Of a stretch of DNA of 64,000 nt, positions 35,483 through 47,195 are shown piece after piece. The notes below the pieces were generated by a model, which had not been told where the DNA came from, did not search any database, and worked only from the letters and a program-made list of their open reading frames with translations. The stretch comes from Wurfbainia villosa (taxonomy: Eukaryota; Streptophyta; Magnoliopsida; Zingiberales; Zingiberaceae), in assembly GCA_025175895.1 (NCBI GenBank), contig CM045991.1, positions 82,695,174-82,759,173 on the forward strand, written 5' to 3'. How positions within the stretch are numbered: the first letter of the stretch is position 1; the number at the start of each line of letters is the position of its first letter. The position numbers were made by a program, and so were the translations under genes.

Positions 35483-36996
35483 TGATGTGCATGGTATTTG
35501 TCGTGTGATACCGTTTCAAATTAATTACCGAACCCCCTCTACACTAATATAGCATAAGGAATGACCCGGATCGTTCCCAATGAGTGTAATCGATAGAATA
35601 GTAAATTTAGGATTTCTAATTATTGCTTTAGGTTTGCAAATGAGGGTTGAAATTTAAAAGGATAATCCTACTGAATGGAAGACAATGCACATAATCAAGC
35701 TCTAATCTAACTAAACTACACTTGCGAAGAAATTAAACAAAACATAAAGTAAACATTTAAAAGCACAAAGGAAGTGCAGGAACTAAGACAACAATTCAAG
35801 TGCAGAAGTTAAACCTAGTTTAACCCATTACAAATATGGAAAATTAAAGAAAACATCCTAATCTACTTGCATAACGTAAACTAATTCAATCAAGCATTTC
35901 ATCGAACACCAAATAGGCACGAAGAAAATTAACCAAAATGCGTGCAATTCTAAACATGAAAAGGGGAATTTGATTACAAAACATTCAATAAACTAAACCA
36001 AAGAAACAATCAAAAAATTAATCCAAACTGGAAATGCAGGAAAAAGCTTGAATTGGTGGCTGCAGGCGTCGATTGGAAAAGATGGGCTGCCGGATTGCTA
36101 ATCGGATCTGGAAACAACTACTGGTCAGAGCTTGGAAGAGGGCTGTGATGGGTGGCTGCCGGAGATTTGTTAGCCGGGATTCGGTGAAGAATGGACTGCC
36201 GGTGGTGGATGCCTTCGGCAGAGGTAGAGATGGAGCTGCCGGCGGTAGAGGAGGTGGATGGGCACCGGTCACCGGAGAAGGAGGGGATCCCCTTCCTCTC
36301 CGGCGACCGGTGAGGGAAGGGCTGAGTGCGGTTGAAGAGAGCGGCGACGTCGAGTGCTTGTCGCGGAGAAGAAGTAGCGTCGGCTGAGATTTTGGTGAGG
36401 AAATGTTGGTATTATTAAATGAATTTTGGTAGTCGTCCGATCAAAGCAGGATCAATCCCAGCCGTCCATTAAACCTAGGTTTTGATTGCTTTGATTAATC
36501 CATTAATGGGATGTGTATCCAACGGCTGAGAATTCTCTGACTTCGAATGGATGGATCTGATCCATCCGAAGGAATAATCATGATCAGTCGAATCTGGATG
36601 AAGGGCTCAGATGTACAGATCAATATGTACGGATCGGATCTCTCCAGATCTGGGTAAATGGTACAAAATCAAGCTGCTTTCATCGGACGATTAATATTGC
36701 TCAGATCTGATCTCTTGATTAAATTGCCCTTGATCACGATGAAAGGCTCAGATTCTTCCAGCTTAAAATGTCCTTCCAGCCCTAGATGAAGCCATATTTG
36801 ATCCAACTCGAGTCTAATCCATTGACTCATCTCGATCTCCTACAAATAAAGACAAAATTTGCATATAAGTCTAGAATTTAGGAGAATTTATAATAAGGTC
36901 CAAAAATAAATTCAACTCATAAAATGGTTGAACACATGAGAGGATTAAAATAGTGATATTAAGGACCAAAATAACTCGACAAAATGATAGTTATCA
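35483..36996 (-). repeat. 3' LTR of element D
   Basis: 1514 bp. On the minus strand it starts TGATAACTATCATTTTGTCG, then shares GACCTTATTATAAATTCTCC with the LTR of element I. A GC-rich block (36060-36390) yields ORFs on both strands that are shadows. Confidence 0.92.
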
Positions 36997-37854
36997 ATTC
37001 CCCCACACTTATTCTTGCACGTCTTGAGCAAGTAAATAAAACTAAAAACAACTGAAAGTATATTTCCCTAGCAATTTCCAAGCATAGATAGAAAATCGTG
37101 AAAGAAAGTTACCTAGGATTGTCAATTCTCGTAGACTCAAGTAATCATGGACTCAAATCTTACACAGGTTAACAAACATGGTAACTTCAATCCATTATGA
37201 ATAGACTAAGAATGATTAAGCCTCACAAGGTAAGTGGTGGTTTCTCTCGCTCTCATAAGCATGTAATAGTCGAGTTCACTCAAGCTACTCATGGTTTATG
37301 AACTACCATATGCTTGCTTTTCTTCTACCTTCGCCACTATATACATATAAGAATGCACAATCACTGAAGGCTTATTAAGAATGTAAGGGAAACATGAATA
37401 CAAGAAAAATGACAATATCTGTGAAAGAAAAGAAAGATAAGAAATGACTTAACTAAGGAAATGCAAGTAGAAGATATGGAAATACTGGAATGCTACATAG
37501 ATGAGTACAAGAAAGCATTACCCTAAAATTTTTTCCAACCCAATACACATGTAAACAACCCTTATCACATTCTTCAATACAAATCTACTCATGATATAAA
37601 ATAAATCTCTCAATAACTGCAACAAGGGATGTCGTTAACAAAAATAATATCACACGTAAATAAAAAATGAATGACACAACATGTCAAAATTTTCACAATA
37701 TTTTTTTTATTTCACCGGCACCCAATTTATTTTTTTTCAACTTTTTTTCAGTTTTTTTTTCAACTTTTTTTTCAGTTTTTTTTTCAACTTTTTTTTCAAT
37801 TTTTTTTTCAACTTTTTTTTCAATTTTTTTTTTCAACATGTAGTGCACTTTCCT
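36997..37854 (-). other. Non-coding 3' part of element D (polypurine tract and poly-T array)
   Basis: Polypurine tract at 36997-37010. No ORF. From 37737 to 37837 an imperfect array of CAACTTTTTTTTCAGTTTTT units produces the Phe-rich ORFs at 37671-37887, which are not genes. Chromovirus F enters at 37855. Confidence 0.8.
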
Positions 37855-38034
37855 TGTAACGCCCGAAAAATCTTAGGAGTTTTATAGATAATGAGGCATG
37901 ATAATAAAGGGGCCCTTATGTGGCTTAAAGAAAATAAGGATAATTATGCATGATGATAATAGGCTTACGTGGGATTTATAAAAGAAAAGATAAAAGAAAA
38001 GAAAACCGGACAAGAAGGGGTGAGTCACTAAAAA

Positions 38035-38325
38035 TCCAATAAAAATTTATATGATTAGGGAGAAGTCACGAATTTAATTGAAGAAGGAATTAATTCTATT
38101 AAAGAGAGAAATTTAAGGAAAATTTATAAGGGAATAAAAATTTTATATGATTAGGGAGAAGTCACGAATTTAATTGAAGAAGGAATTAATTCTGTTAAAG
38201 AGAGAAATTTTAGGAAATTTATAAGGGAATAAAAATTTTATATGATTAGGGAGAAGTCACGAATTTAATTGAAGAAGGAATTAATTTTGTTAAAGAGAGA
38301 AATTTTAGGAAATTTATAAGGGAAT
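38035..38325 (+). repeat. Tandem repeat in element F LTR
   Basis: Three near-identical copies of a roughly 95-bp unit containing ATTAGGGAGAAGTCACGAAT and TTATAAGGGAATAAAAATTT. The 3' LTR has the same array at about 43673-43960. Confidence 0.9.
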
Positions 38326-38788
38326 AGGTTAAGCCTTGATGGTTATAAATTTAACCTCCCTAATACCCTAGAGGACACCTCTCTACTCTCTCTTGATCCC
38401 TCCACCACCGAACCACACATCAAGGAGAATTCTCTCCTAGGGTTGTCTTCTCCGCCGAATCCAAGGAAAGGTGGGATTCAAGAGACCTTGGAGGGCAGTT
38501 GCTAGGGCGGGATAGAAGGTTGCATCTCATTAGGTTTTACAAATATAAGTTAAAGCAATCGAAGGTAAGAATTCCCTCACCTGCAGTACATGGGTTTCTC
38601 TCGAATGGCTTTCATGTTTCCAATGTTGTGCTATGCAATAAAGAGTTTTTCATGTTCTTCTTTTCCCTGTATTGCATATGATTATCCTTAGTCGAGGTTC
38701 CATGTTTGATATTGCTTAAGACCCTAGGACGAGATTTGTATAAATTTTGTTAAGCAGAACACGTACAGAGGCCAACACGCCGCTCTTT

Positions 38789-39008
38789 CACCCCGACACA
38801 GGCGTGTCGGGGTGAGCAGCGCGGGACACACCTATGCCGCCCCGGCACAAGCGTGTTGGGGCAAAATAGCTCGGGCTCAAAGCGTCTTTGCCGGTAGCAT
38901 CGCCGGGCGCCCGGCGTGTCGCTTCGGCCGGAGGTGTCTTGCTCAGCTAGCAAGCGTACTTCTCGGCTAGCAGGCGTGCCGCTCGGCCACGACACAGGTG
39001 TGTCGTCC
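38789..39008. repeat. GC-rich hairpin cluster in element F LTR
   Basis: CACCCCGACAC-AGGC-GTGTCGGGGTG (38789-38814) is a perfect 11-bp inverted repeat. An imperfect relative, CCCCGGCAC-AAGC-GTGTTGGGG, follows at about 38838-38859. ACGACAC-AGGT-GTGTCGT at about 38990-39007 is a third with a perfect 7-bp stem. All three share the loop type A(A/G)G(C/T). The 3' LTR keeps the first one at 44425-44450. Confidence 0.85.
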
Positions 39009-40307
39009 AACGCAGGCCGGCTGTGCTGGGCTCAGGAAGATTAAAAAGGACAAGAAAATAAACAAATACAAAAAATTTCCGAACATGATTCCGAATGATT
39101 TTCCAGGTTATGCTAGGTATATATATATATGGTATTGATATGATGCTAGTTAGACGATATATTTGCATGATTCCATACCTTATGTCCATGTTAACGGTTG
39201 ATGTAGGACCATTGTATCATAATGTATATGTTATGTTTTGCTCATTTTATCATGATGTACCTGTTTATGTTCATGAACGATAGGCACCCCTATGCCATGG
39301 TTACGTAAGGCTGATGAATATGAATTGGTTAAGAAATGTTTCCCTAAGAGTGGGGACAAGAACACTCTTTATGTTATGTCAAAGAACATGTATGCTATTT
39401 TACTTTACGCATGGCTTGTATCCAAAGTTGCCCCTAGGTCGAAGTACGGGCCTAGTGGTAATGACACGGTCGACGGTCGACGACCACAAGGGGTCGCCAA
39501 ATGGGCCGCCGAATGGACCGCCAAATGGGCTGGGCCGAGTCATGGATACAATGTTGGGCCCTAATGTTGAGATTATGTTTAAGTACTTATGAAAGTATAT
39601 GTTTTCAAAGAGCATTCTGCATATAACTATTCCATGTCTATGTTATTACGAGATATTATGTTATTGTGATAAAAATGCCATGGGGATACATGTCCTAGAT
39701 GATCATGTCACGGATTGCTTTACTCATGAATTTTGAATGCTAAGTCTATATGCCTCTTGATGATCATGTTAATAGTTACATCCATGCTATGACTATATGT
39801 TAGTTAAATGAACGTGTCACTATCTTATGTGTAATTTATGTCGTATGGCTTTTGTGAGTAGGAAAGGATCTTACTCAGCATATGTGCTGATAGTGTCGTT
39901 TTTCCCTTGTACTGCAGAGCAAGGCTAGGAATGGAATAATTGAAGGGAGCAGTAGGAGGCAAAGATGTGTGTGGCAGTGGCATGGTGGATAAGATTTAGT
40001 TTATGGTTCGGGGAGATTATGCATGTTTTACGGTTCAGTGTTATGACTTAAATGATATTTTTGCCTTGGTTGTCACTCCCGTTTATTATATAAATCTTGA
40101 ATTTCTTTAGTACATGTTTAGTTAAGAAAATTGCTAAGACCGCTACATCATAATTAATTTGTTAGGTGGATTAGGTTGATATAGTTAGCTTAAGAAAGGG
40201 ATTTTATTGTTTTAAATGCTTCCCCTGTATGTATATGCATGTATGTAAGATCGCGTAGCGCCGCCCTTCGCTCCCCTCTGAGGTACGGGAAGGGCGGGCA
40301 TTACAGG

Positions 40308-40324
40308 TGGTATCAGAGCCCAGT
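40308..40324 (+). promoter_or_regulatory. Primer-binding site of element F
   Basis: TGGTATCAGAGCCCAG two bases after the LTR; complement to the initiator methionine tRNA end, usual for Tekay/Del elements. Confidence 0.9.
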
Positions 40325-40546
40325 TCTGCCTTTCCACTACACACACATCAAGCTCCAAATCTTGCCGCTCCAAGTAAGAAATTCTATGCCTACTCTATTT
40401 CTTTCATGTAAGATAAGAAATGTTTTTAGCTTAAATATGCATGAAAATATGTATGATAACCTTATGCTAGCCTTTAGTTTAAATATGCATAAATAAATAT
40501 GAATGATAACCTTATGCTAGCCTTATTATAATATATGAAGATAAGC

Positions 40547-40828
40547 ATGGCTAGAAGACGTAGTCATAGAGTCGATGAGACAAGTAATATATGGAAGACG
40601 TAGTAATAGAGTCGATGAGATGAATATATGCATAATAATCTTATGCTAGCCTTATTATAATATATGAAGATAAGCATGGTTAGAAGATGTAGTAATAGAG
40701 TCGATGAGACAGTAATATATGGAAGACGTGGTAATAGAGTCGATGAGACAGTAATATATGGAAGACGTAGTAATAGAGTCGATGAGACAGTATTTCACTC
40801 TTCATGGGGAGCTCCGGTATTGTTCGTA
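40547..40828 (+). CDS. Arg-rich 13-residue-repeat leader joined in frame to RT, element F
   Basis: Two starts, ATG 40547 (MARRRSHRVDE, closing at a TAG soon after) and ATG 40676 (MVRRCSNRVDE), lie in a direct duplication of about 129 bp. From 40676 the frame passes through repeat units of 13 codons (TVIYGRRSNRVDE) and then continues as TVFHSSWGAPVLFV, the normal start of Ty3/gypsy RT. Only a TAG at 40829-40831 lies between it and KKDGTMRLCIDYR. Gag and protease, usually well over 1.5 kb, are missing at exactly this place. Element G shows the same arrangement, so the junction was probably inherited, not made separately in each copy. Confidence 0.65.
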
Positions 40829-42100
40829 TAGAAGAAGGATGGGACTATGCGCCTGTGCATAGACTACCGAGCGCTAAATAATGTGACGATCAAGAATAGG
40901 TACCCTTTACCACGGATTGACGATCTGTTCGACCAGTTAAAAGGTGCCACTATCTTTTCAAAGATTGATCTCAGATCTGGCTATCATCAAGTGAAAGTGA
41001 AACCAGATGATATACCGAAGACAGCTTTCCGAATAAGATACGAACATTATGAGTTCGTAGTCATGCCTTTCGGAGTGACCAATGCTCCTGCTATGTTTAT
41101 GAACCTGATGAATCGAGTATTCTCGACATTTCTCTACAAGTTCGTGATCATCTTCATCGACGATATCCTCATCTATTCGAGAAATCAAGAAGAGCATGTT
41201 GAACACTTGAAGATGGTGTTACAGATCCTTCAAGAAAAGCAGCTATATGCCAAGTTCTCCAAATGTGAATTCTGGCTCGATCAAGTATCTTTTCTGGGCC
41301 ATATTATTTCCAAGGACGGAGTTATGGTGGACCCGAGGAAGATCGAGGTCATGAGTAACTAGAGCAGACCAAGGAATGCTAGCGAAGTCAGGAGTTTTCT
41401 CGGATTAGCGGGCTATTACCGAAAATTCGTAGAGGACTTCTCCAGAATCGCAGCACCTATGACAGTTCTCACCCGGAAAAATAAGAAGTACGAATGGACG
41501 GACGACTGTGAGAAGAGTTTCACAGAATTGAAGAGGAGATTGACCAGTGCTCCTATCCTTACTCTTCCAAACTGTGACGAATCCTTCGACATGTACAGCG
41601 ATGCCTCCAAATTGGGACTCGGAGTTGTACTTATGCAGAGTGGTAAAGTTATTGCCTATGCCTCTAGGCAACTCAAGGAACATGAAAAGAACTTTCCCAC
41701 TCACGATTTAGAGTTGGCCGCTGTGGTCTTCACTCTCAAGGTATGAAGGCACTATCTGTATGGAGCACAGTGCAAGATTTATACGGATCACCGGAGTCTG
41801 TGGTATTTCTTCACTCAGAAGGACCTCAATATGAGACAACGTAGATGGCTGGAGCTCGTGAAGGACTATGACTGCGAGATCTTTTACCATCCTGGCAAGG
41901 CAAACAAAGTGGCCGATGCACTCAGCAGGAAGTCCAGTGCCACCCTGATGTCCTTATCGGTATTGTCTCGACCGCTGGAGAAGGAAATTATGAGCTATGG
42001 AATTGAGGTTATTTTCGGATAGCTTTCGACCATGGCAATAATACCAGCACTATTTGATGACATATTAGCAAAACAAAGTGATGATCCAAGTCTCTAGAGG
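40829..42100 (+). pseudogene. pol: Reverse transcriptase and RNase H of element F
   Basis: RT is well kept from 40847 to 41362: YPLPRIDDLFDQLKGATIFS, YHQVKVKPDD, MPFGVTNAPAMFM, the catalytic FIDDILIYS and FLGHIISKDGV. A TAG at 41360 (after VMSN) interrupts the connection. RNase H follows: TVLTRKNKKYEWTDDCEKSF, MYSDASKLGLGVVL, YASRQLKEHEKNFPTHDLEL, a TGA replacing Trp near 41744 (LKV-stop-RHYLYG), YTDHRSLWYFF with the catalytic Asp intact, and HPGKANKVADALSR. Compared with element G this copy has a cleaner RT. Confidence 0.92.
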
Positions 42101-43448
42101 ATCAAGCAGGAGATCCTAGAAGGAAAAGGCGAGGGTTTCCGTATCGCCAATAGCGGAGTATTATACCTTAGGGATCGGTTATGTATCCCTAACGATCCGA
42201 AACTATGCAAAAAGATATTAGAGGAGGCTCATGGAACCCCCTATTCTATGCATCTGGGATCCACCAAAATGTATCAAGATCGAAGAGAAATTGGTGGTCG
42301 GTATGAAGAGAGGATGTAGCGCACACGTCGATTACTGTTTGACTGTCAAGTTAAAGCGAGAACATCGAGGCCTAGAGGAGTTACGCGCGATCCAAATTCA
42401 GTGGAAATGGGAAGACATCTCTATGGACTTTATTTGAGTCTTCCCGGGACTACAAGCGGATATGATGCAATATGGGTTATCGTTGTGATTTAAGTCGACC
42501 CATTTCCTAGCAATCAAGATGACTATTCGATTGAGCAAGCTGGCTCGATTATATGCTAAGAAATCATCGGTGCTATGGTATTCCCAAGACCATCATTTTA
42601 GATAGGGATGGTCGCTTCACGTCACAATTTGGGAATCGTTCATAAGGCTCTTGCGCTGCATTTGATCACGCCTTTCATCCTCAGACAGACGGACAAGCGA
42701 GAAAGGTGAACCAATCTTGGAAGACATGTTACTGAGCTTGTGCCTGGACTTGAAGGGGAGTTAGTGCGATATTTATGTCTAGCGGAATTCGCTTACAACA
42801 ATAGCTATCAGGCTACCATCGGAATGACACCTTATGAAGCTTTATATGGGAGGAGATGTAGGTCTCCAATCTGTTGGTACGAAGGTGGTGAGAAGAGAGA
42901 GATGGGACTTCAGATGGAATTCATCGAGGACACCACCCGAGCGATACAGAATATCCGCCAAAGAATAGAGACTGCTCAGAGCCAGCAGAAAAACTATGCG
43001 GATCAGCGATGTAGACCTTTGGAATTCAATGTCGGAGATTTGGTATTTCTCCGGGTAGCACCTATGAAAGGAATAATGAGATTCGGGAAGAAAGGGAAGC
43101 TAAGTCCCGCGATACGTAGGACCATATCCGATCCTAAAAAGAGTTGGCAAGGTAGCTTATGAGCTCGAGCTACCTCAGGAGATGTCGGCTATTCACAACG
43201 TGTTCCATATGTCGATGCTCAAGAAGTGCATTTCCAGTAGAGACCAGATGGTTGAGCCATAGACAGTGCAAATTCAGGAGGACCTGAGTTACGAAAGTCG
43301 ACCGATCCGAGTACTGGACCGGGAAGTCAAAAGAGTAAGAAATAAAGAAGTGCCTTTAGTAAAGGTTTTGTGGCAAAGTCAACAATACGAAGAAGCCACC
43401 TGGGAACGCGAGGATGATATGAAACGAAGATACCCAAAACTATTCTAA
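42101..43448 (+). pseudogene. pol: Integrase and chromodomain-like tail of element F
   Basis: The zinc-binding part (around 42225-42350; EAHGT, then HLGSTKMYQD in a shifted frame, then DYCLTV) and the catalytic core (DISMDFI near 42430; LDRDGRF-like near 42600) are cut by several small deletions. A cleaner frame runs 42740-43162: YLCLAEFAYNNSYQATIGMT, YEALYGRRCRSPICWYEGGE and RPLEFNVGDLVFLRVAPMKG. After another slip comes HNVFHMSMLKKC, then at 43266-43448 SYESRPIRVLDREVKRV and EEATWEREDDMKRRYPKLF with its own stop, the family chromodomain-like end. TTCGAGGACGAA and the polypurine tract GGTATGGGGGAT follow directly. Confidence 0.9.
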
Positions 43449-43483
43449 GTTCGAGGACGAACTTTTTATAAGGTATGGGGGAT

Positions 43484-45896
43484 TGTAACGCTTGAAAAAT
43501 CTTAGAAGTTTTATAGATAATGAGGCATGATAATAAAGGGGCCCTTATGTGGGTTAAAGAAAATAAAGATAATTATGCATGATGATAATAGGCTTACGTG
43601 GGATTTAAAGGAAATAAAATAAAAGATAAAAGAAAAGAAAACCGGACAAGAAGGGGTGAGTCACCAAAAATCCAATAAAAATTTATATGATTAGGGAGAA
43701 GTCACGAATTAAATTAAAGAAGGAATTAATTCTGTTAAAGAGAAAAATTTAAGGAAAATTTATAAGGGAATAAAAATTTTATATGATTAGGGAGAAGTCA
43801 CGAATTTAATTGAAGAAGGAATTAATTCTATTAAAGAGAGAAATTTTAGGAAATTTATAAGGGAATAAAAATTTTATATGATTAGGGAGAAGTCACGAAT
43901 TTAATTGAAGAAGGAATTAATTCTGTTAAAGAGAGAAATTTTAGGAAATTTATAAGGGAATAGGTTAAGCCTTGATGGTTATAAATTTAACCTCCCTAAT
44001 ACCCTAGAGGACACCTCTCTACTCACTCTTGATCTCTTCACCGCCGAACCACACATCAAGGAGAATTCTCTCCTAGGGTTGTCTTCTCCGCCGAATCCAA
44101 GGAAAGGTGGGATTCAAGAGACCTTGGAGGGCAGCTGCTAGGGCGGGATAGAAGGTTGCATCTCATTAGGTTTTACAAATATAAGTTAAAGCAATCGAAG
44201 GGAAGAATTCCCTCACCTGCAGTACATGGGTTTCTCTCGAATGGCTTTCATGTTTCCAATGTTGTGCTATGCAATAAAGAGTTTTTCATGTTCTTCTTTT
44301 CCCTGTATTGCATATGATTAACCTTAGTCGAGGTTCCATGCTTGATATTGCTTAAGACCCTAGAACGAGGTTCGTATAAATTTTGTTAAGCAGAACACGT
44401 ACAGAGGCCAACACGCCGCTCTTTCACCCCGACACAGGCGTGTCGGGGTGAGCAACAGCTGACACGCTTATGCCGCCCGCACAGCATGCTCGAGCCAAAC
44501 GGCTCGGCGCAAGCATGCCTCCCGAGGTATGGCAGCATGCCGCTCGGGCGCCAGGCGTGTCGCTCGACGGGAAGTCTTTGCTTTCTAGCAGCGTACTTCT
44601 CGGCTAGTAGGCGTGTGTGAAGATTAAAAGGACAAGAAAATAAATAAATAAATAAATAATTTCCAAACATGATTCCGAATGATTTTCCATGTTATGCTTG
44701 GTATATATATATATATATGGTATTGATATGATGCTAGTTAGACGATATATTTGCATGAGTCCATACCTTATGTCCATGTTAACGACTGATGTAGGACCAT
44801 TGTATCATAATGTATATGTTAAGTTTTGCTCATTTTATCATGATGTACCTGTTTATGTTCATGAACGATAGACACCCCTATACCACGGTTACGTAAGGCT
44901 TATGAATATGAATTGGTTAAGAAATGTTTCCCTAAGAGTGGGGACAAGAACACTCTTTATGTTATGTCAAAGAACATGTATGCTATTTTACTTTACGCAT
45001 GGATTGTATCCAAAGTTGCCCCTAGGTCGAAGAATGGGCCTAGTGGTAATGACACGGTCGACGTGCTGACGGTCGACGGTCGACGACCACAATGGGTCAC
45101 CAAATGGGCCGCCAAATGGGCTGGGTCGAGTCATGGATACAATGTCGGGCCCTAATGTTGAGATTATGTTTAAGTACTTATGAAAGTATATGTTTTCAGA
45201 AAGCATTATGCATATAACTATTCCATGTCTATGTTATTACGAGATATTATGTTATTGTGATAAAAATGCCATGGGGATACATGTCCTAGATAATCATGTC
45301 ACGGATTGCTTTACTCATGAATTTTGAATGCTAAGTCTATATGCCTCTTGATGATCATGTTAATAGTTACATCCATGCTATGACTATATGTTAGTTAAAT
45401 GAATGTGTCACTATCTTATGTGTAATTTATGTCATATGGCTTTTGTGAGTAGGAAAGGATCTTACTCAGCATATGTGCTGATAGTGTCGTTTTTCCCTTG
45501 TATTAAAGAGCAAGGCTAGGAATGGAATAATTGAAGGGAGCAGCAGGAGGCAAAGATGTGTGTGGTAGTGTCATGGTGGATAAGATTTAGTTTATGGTTC
45601 GGGGAGATTATGCATGTTTTAACGTTCAGTGTTAAGACTTAAATGATGTTTTTGCCTTGGTTGTCACTCCCGTTTATTATATAAATCTTGAATTTCTTTA
45701 GTACATGTTTAGTTAAGAAAATTGCTAAGACCGCTACATCATAATTAATCTGTTAGGTGGATTAGGTTGATATAGTTAGCTTAAGAAAGGGATTTTATTG
45801 TTTTAAATGCTTCCGCTGTATGTATATGCATGTATGTAAGATCGCGTAGCGTCGCCCTTTGCTCCCCTCTGAGGTACGGGAAGGGTAGGCATTACA
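43484..45896 (+). repeat. 3' LTR of element F
   Basis: 2413 bp, TGTAACGCTTGAAAAATC to GGGTAGGCATTACA, then TCCCT. It keeps the 95-bp array and the first hairpin, but the rest of the GC-rich block (44455-44620) is shortened relative to the 5' copy. Confidence 0.93.
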
Positions 45897-45901
45897 TCCC
45901 T

Positions 45902-46791
45902 ATGCTCCAAGAAAGAAAACATCAAGCTCAACTAAAAAGATAAAGAGCATGGCTAGCTCATGGTGATCAAGCACGACTTGCCTATGCTTACACTAAATTT
46001 CCTGAGCTACTCTCTCCCCTACACTTAAACTTTTATCCATCCTGGGCAAAACACTCATCATGAAACATCCAAGTATTCCACATCCAGAAATAGAAATAGA
46101 GAATAAAATAATGGAAGGAAAGAAAAAATGTAAGGATGAATGATCAGAATGTTATTCAAATAAGCATGTGATGATAAAAGAAGTGAAGAAAAACAAATGT
46201 GATTGCCTTCATAATAATCATGCAAACCTACTATTGTGTGGTCTCGAAAGAATCAAAGCAAGTTCTAGAGTTACAATAACCACAAGTGCACCACACACAA
46301 GCAATAAAAATAGGCTCAATCCTCACTAAGTAAACAAAAATAATCAACTCAGTCTATCAACATAGAATCCATCACCAAGTAGTAACCACATGCAATCAAA
46401 TAATCCATTCATGACAATAAATTCCCAAAACTCGACAATCAAATTTAACTAGCTTTCACGACTTCTAAGAAGATATAAAGGAATACATAGAAAATTTATT
46501 TCAAAATACTATAAAACAAAAACTCAACAAATGAAACCTAACAACTAAAACAAAAATAAATAAAGTGAAAGAGATATATATACAAAGAAAAAGAAAAGAG
46601 GTGAGATGGAGCAAACTCCCCTGAGGTCCTAGCGGTTGGAGAAGGTTCAGTAAGAGAAGCCACTCAGGCAGTGGAGTGCTCCGAAATAAATCCCGTCCCG
46701 GTGGTTGAAGAAGATTCAGCAAAAGCATCCATTCCAGGAGTGGGATGGACTGAATAGAGGTGAGCGTCTTCATAGTGTTATCAGGATAGTA
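45902..46791 (-). other. Non-coding region of element D downstream of its ORF
   Basis: No credible ORF. Read on the minus strand it holds AGTTTAAGTGTAGGGGAGAG (about 46013-46032), a second purine run like TTAAGTGTGGGGGAGAAG in element I (51479-51496). Such an extra tract upstream of the true one is common in Athila-type elements. Confidence 0.7.
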
Positions 46792-47195
46792 CTATGCTAC
46801 TCCCTCCAATATGATCGCCTCATCATATGTAATCTCTGGCGGTCGGAGGCAATTCAGAAAAAGTGTCCAGCCTTGGGGCTGGATTATTGCATTCAGTGTT
46901 GAGCCCTTTATGAGCAAAAATGTTGGAGGCTTTTGCTGTGGCAGGAGTGTCAAGTCTGGAGGTCTCCAGCTATCCATCACTCCTATGTTAGGCTGGTAAT
47001 TTTGGATGTTGATATCTAGCAGCTGCTCCTCTTCTTCAGGACATGCATACTCCAAGGAATTAGGAAGAAGATCTAATTGTAGATCCTTTTGTTGCACAAT
47101 TGAAGGAAACAACTCCGAGAGTGATGCCTCTTCTGCAATATTATCTTCAATAAAACAACAAGAAGCTTTAGTTGGCAACTCATCAATAGTACCAT
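46792..47195 (-). pseudogene. Unrecognised ORF of element D, C-terminal part
   Basis: Continues the frame of 57668-58584 after removal of element I: the codons before and after the insertion join in frame (ILNVD, then GTIDELPTKAS). About 134 residues, acidic in the first half (FIEDNIAEEASLSELFP, CPEEEEQLLDINIQ), then RPPDLTLLPQQKPPTFLLIK and the end RPPEITYDEAIILEGVA with a stop at 46792. No retroviral motif, zinc knuckle or protease signature is seen. I do not recognise the family. Confidence 0.6.

Larger units (their letters stand above)
37855..40305 (+). repeat. 5' LTR of element F
   Basis: 2451 bp, TGTAACGCCCGAAAAATC to GGGCGGGCATTACA. It contains three tandem copies of a roughly 95-bp unit (about 38035-38325, with TATGATTAGGGAGAAGTCAC and AAGAAGGAATTAATTCT) and a GC-rich hairpin block at 38760-39030. 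Confidence 0.93.
37855..45896 (+). mobile_element. Element F: Tekay/Del-like chromovirus lacking gag and protease
   Basis: LTRs 37855-40305 and 43484-45896, TSD TTCCT (37850-37854) versus TCCCT (45897-45901). The internal part is only about 3.2 kb: primer-binding site, a repeat leader, RT, RNase H, integrase and a chromodomain-like tail. It is a relative of element G (same pol type, same leader repeat) but with different LTR sequence outside the ends. Confidence 0.93.

Noticed and set aside
37671..37887. Phe-rich ORFs that look like membrane segments
   Set aside because: Products of the poly-T array at 37737-37837.
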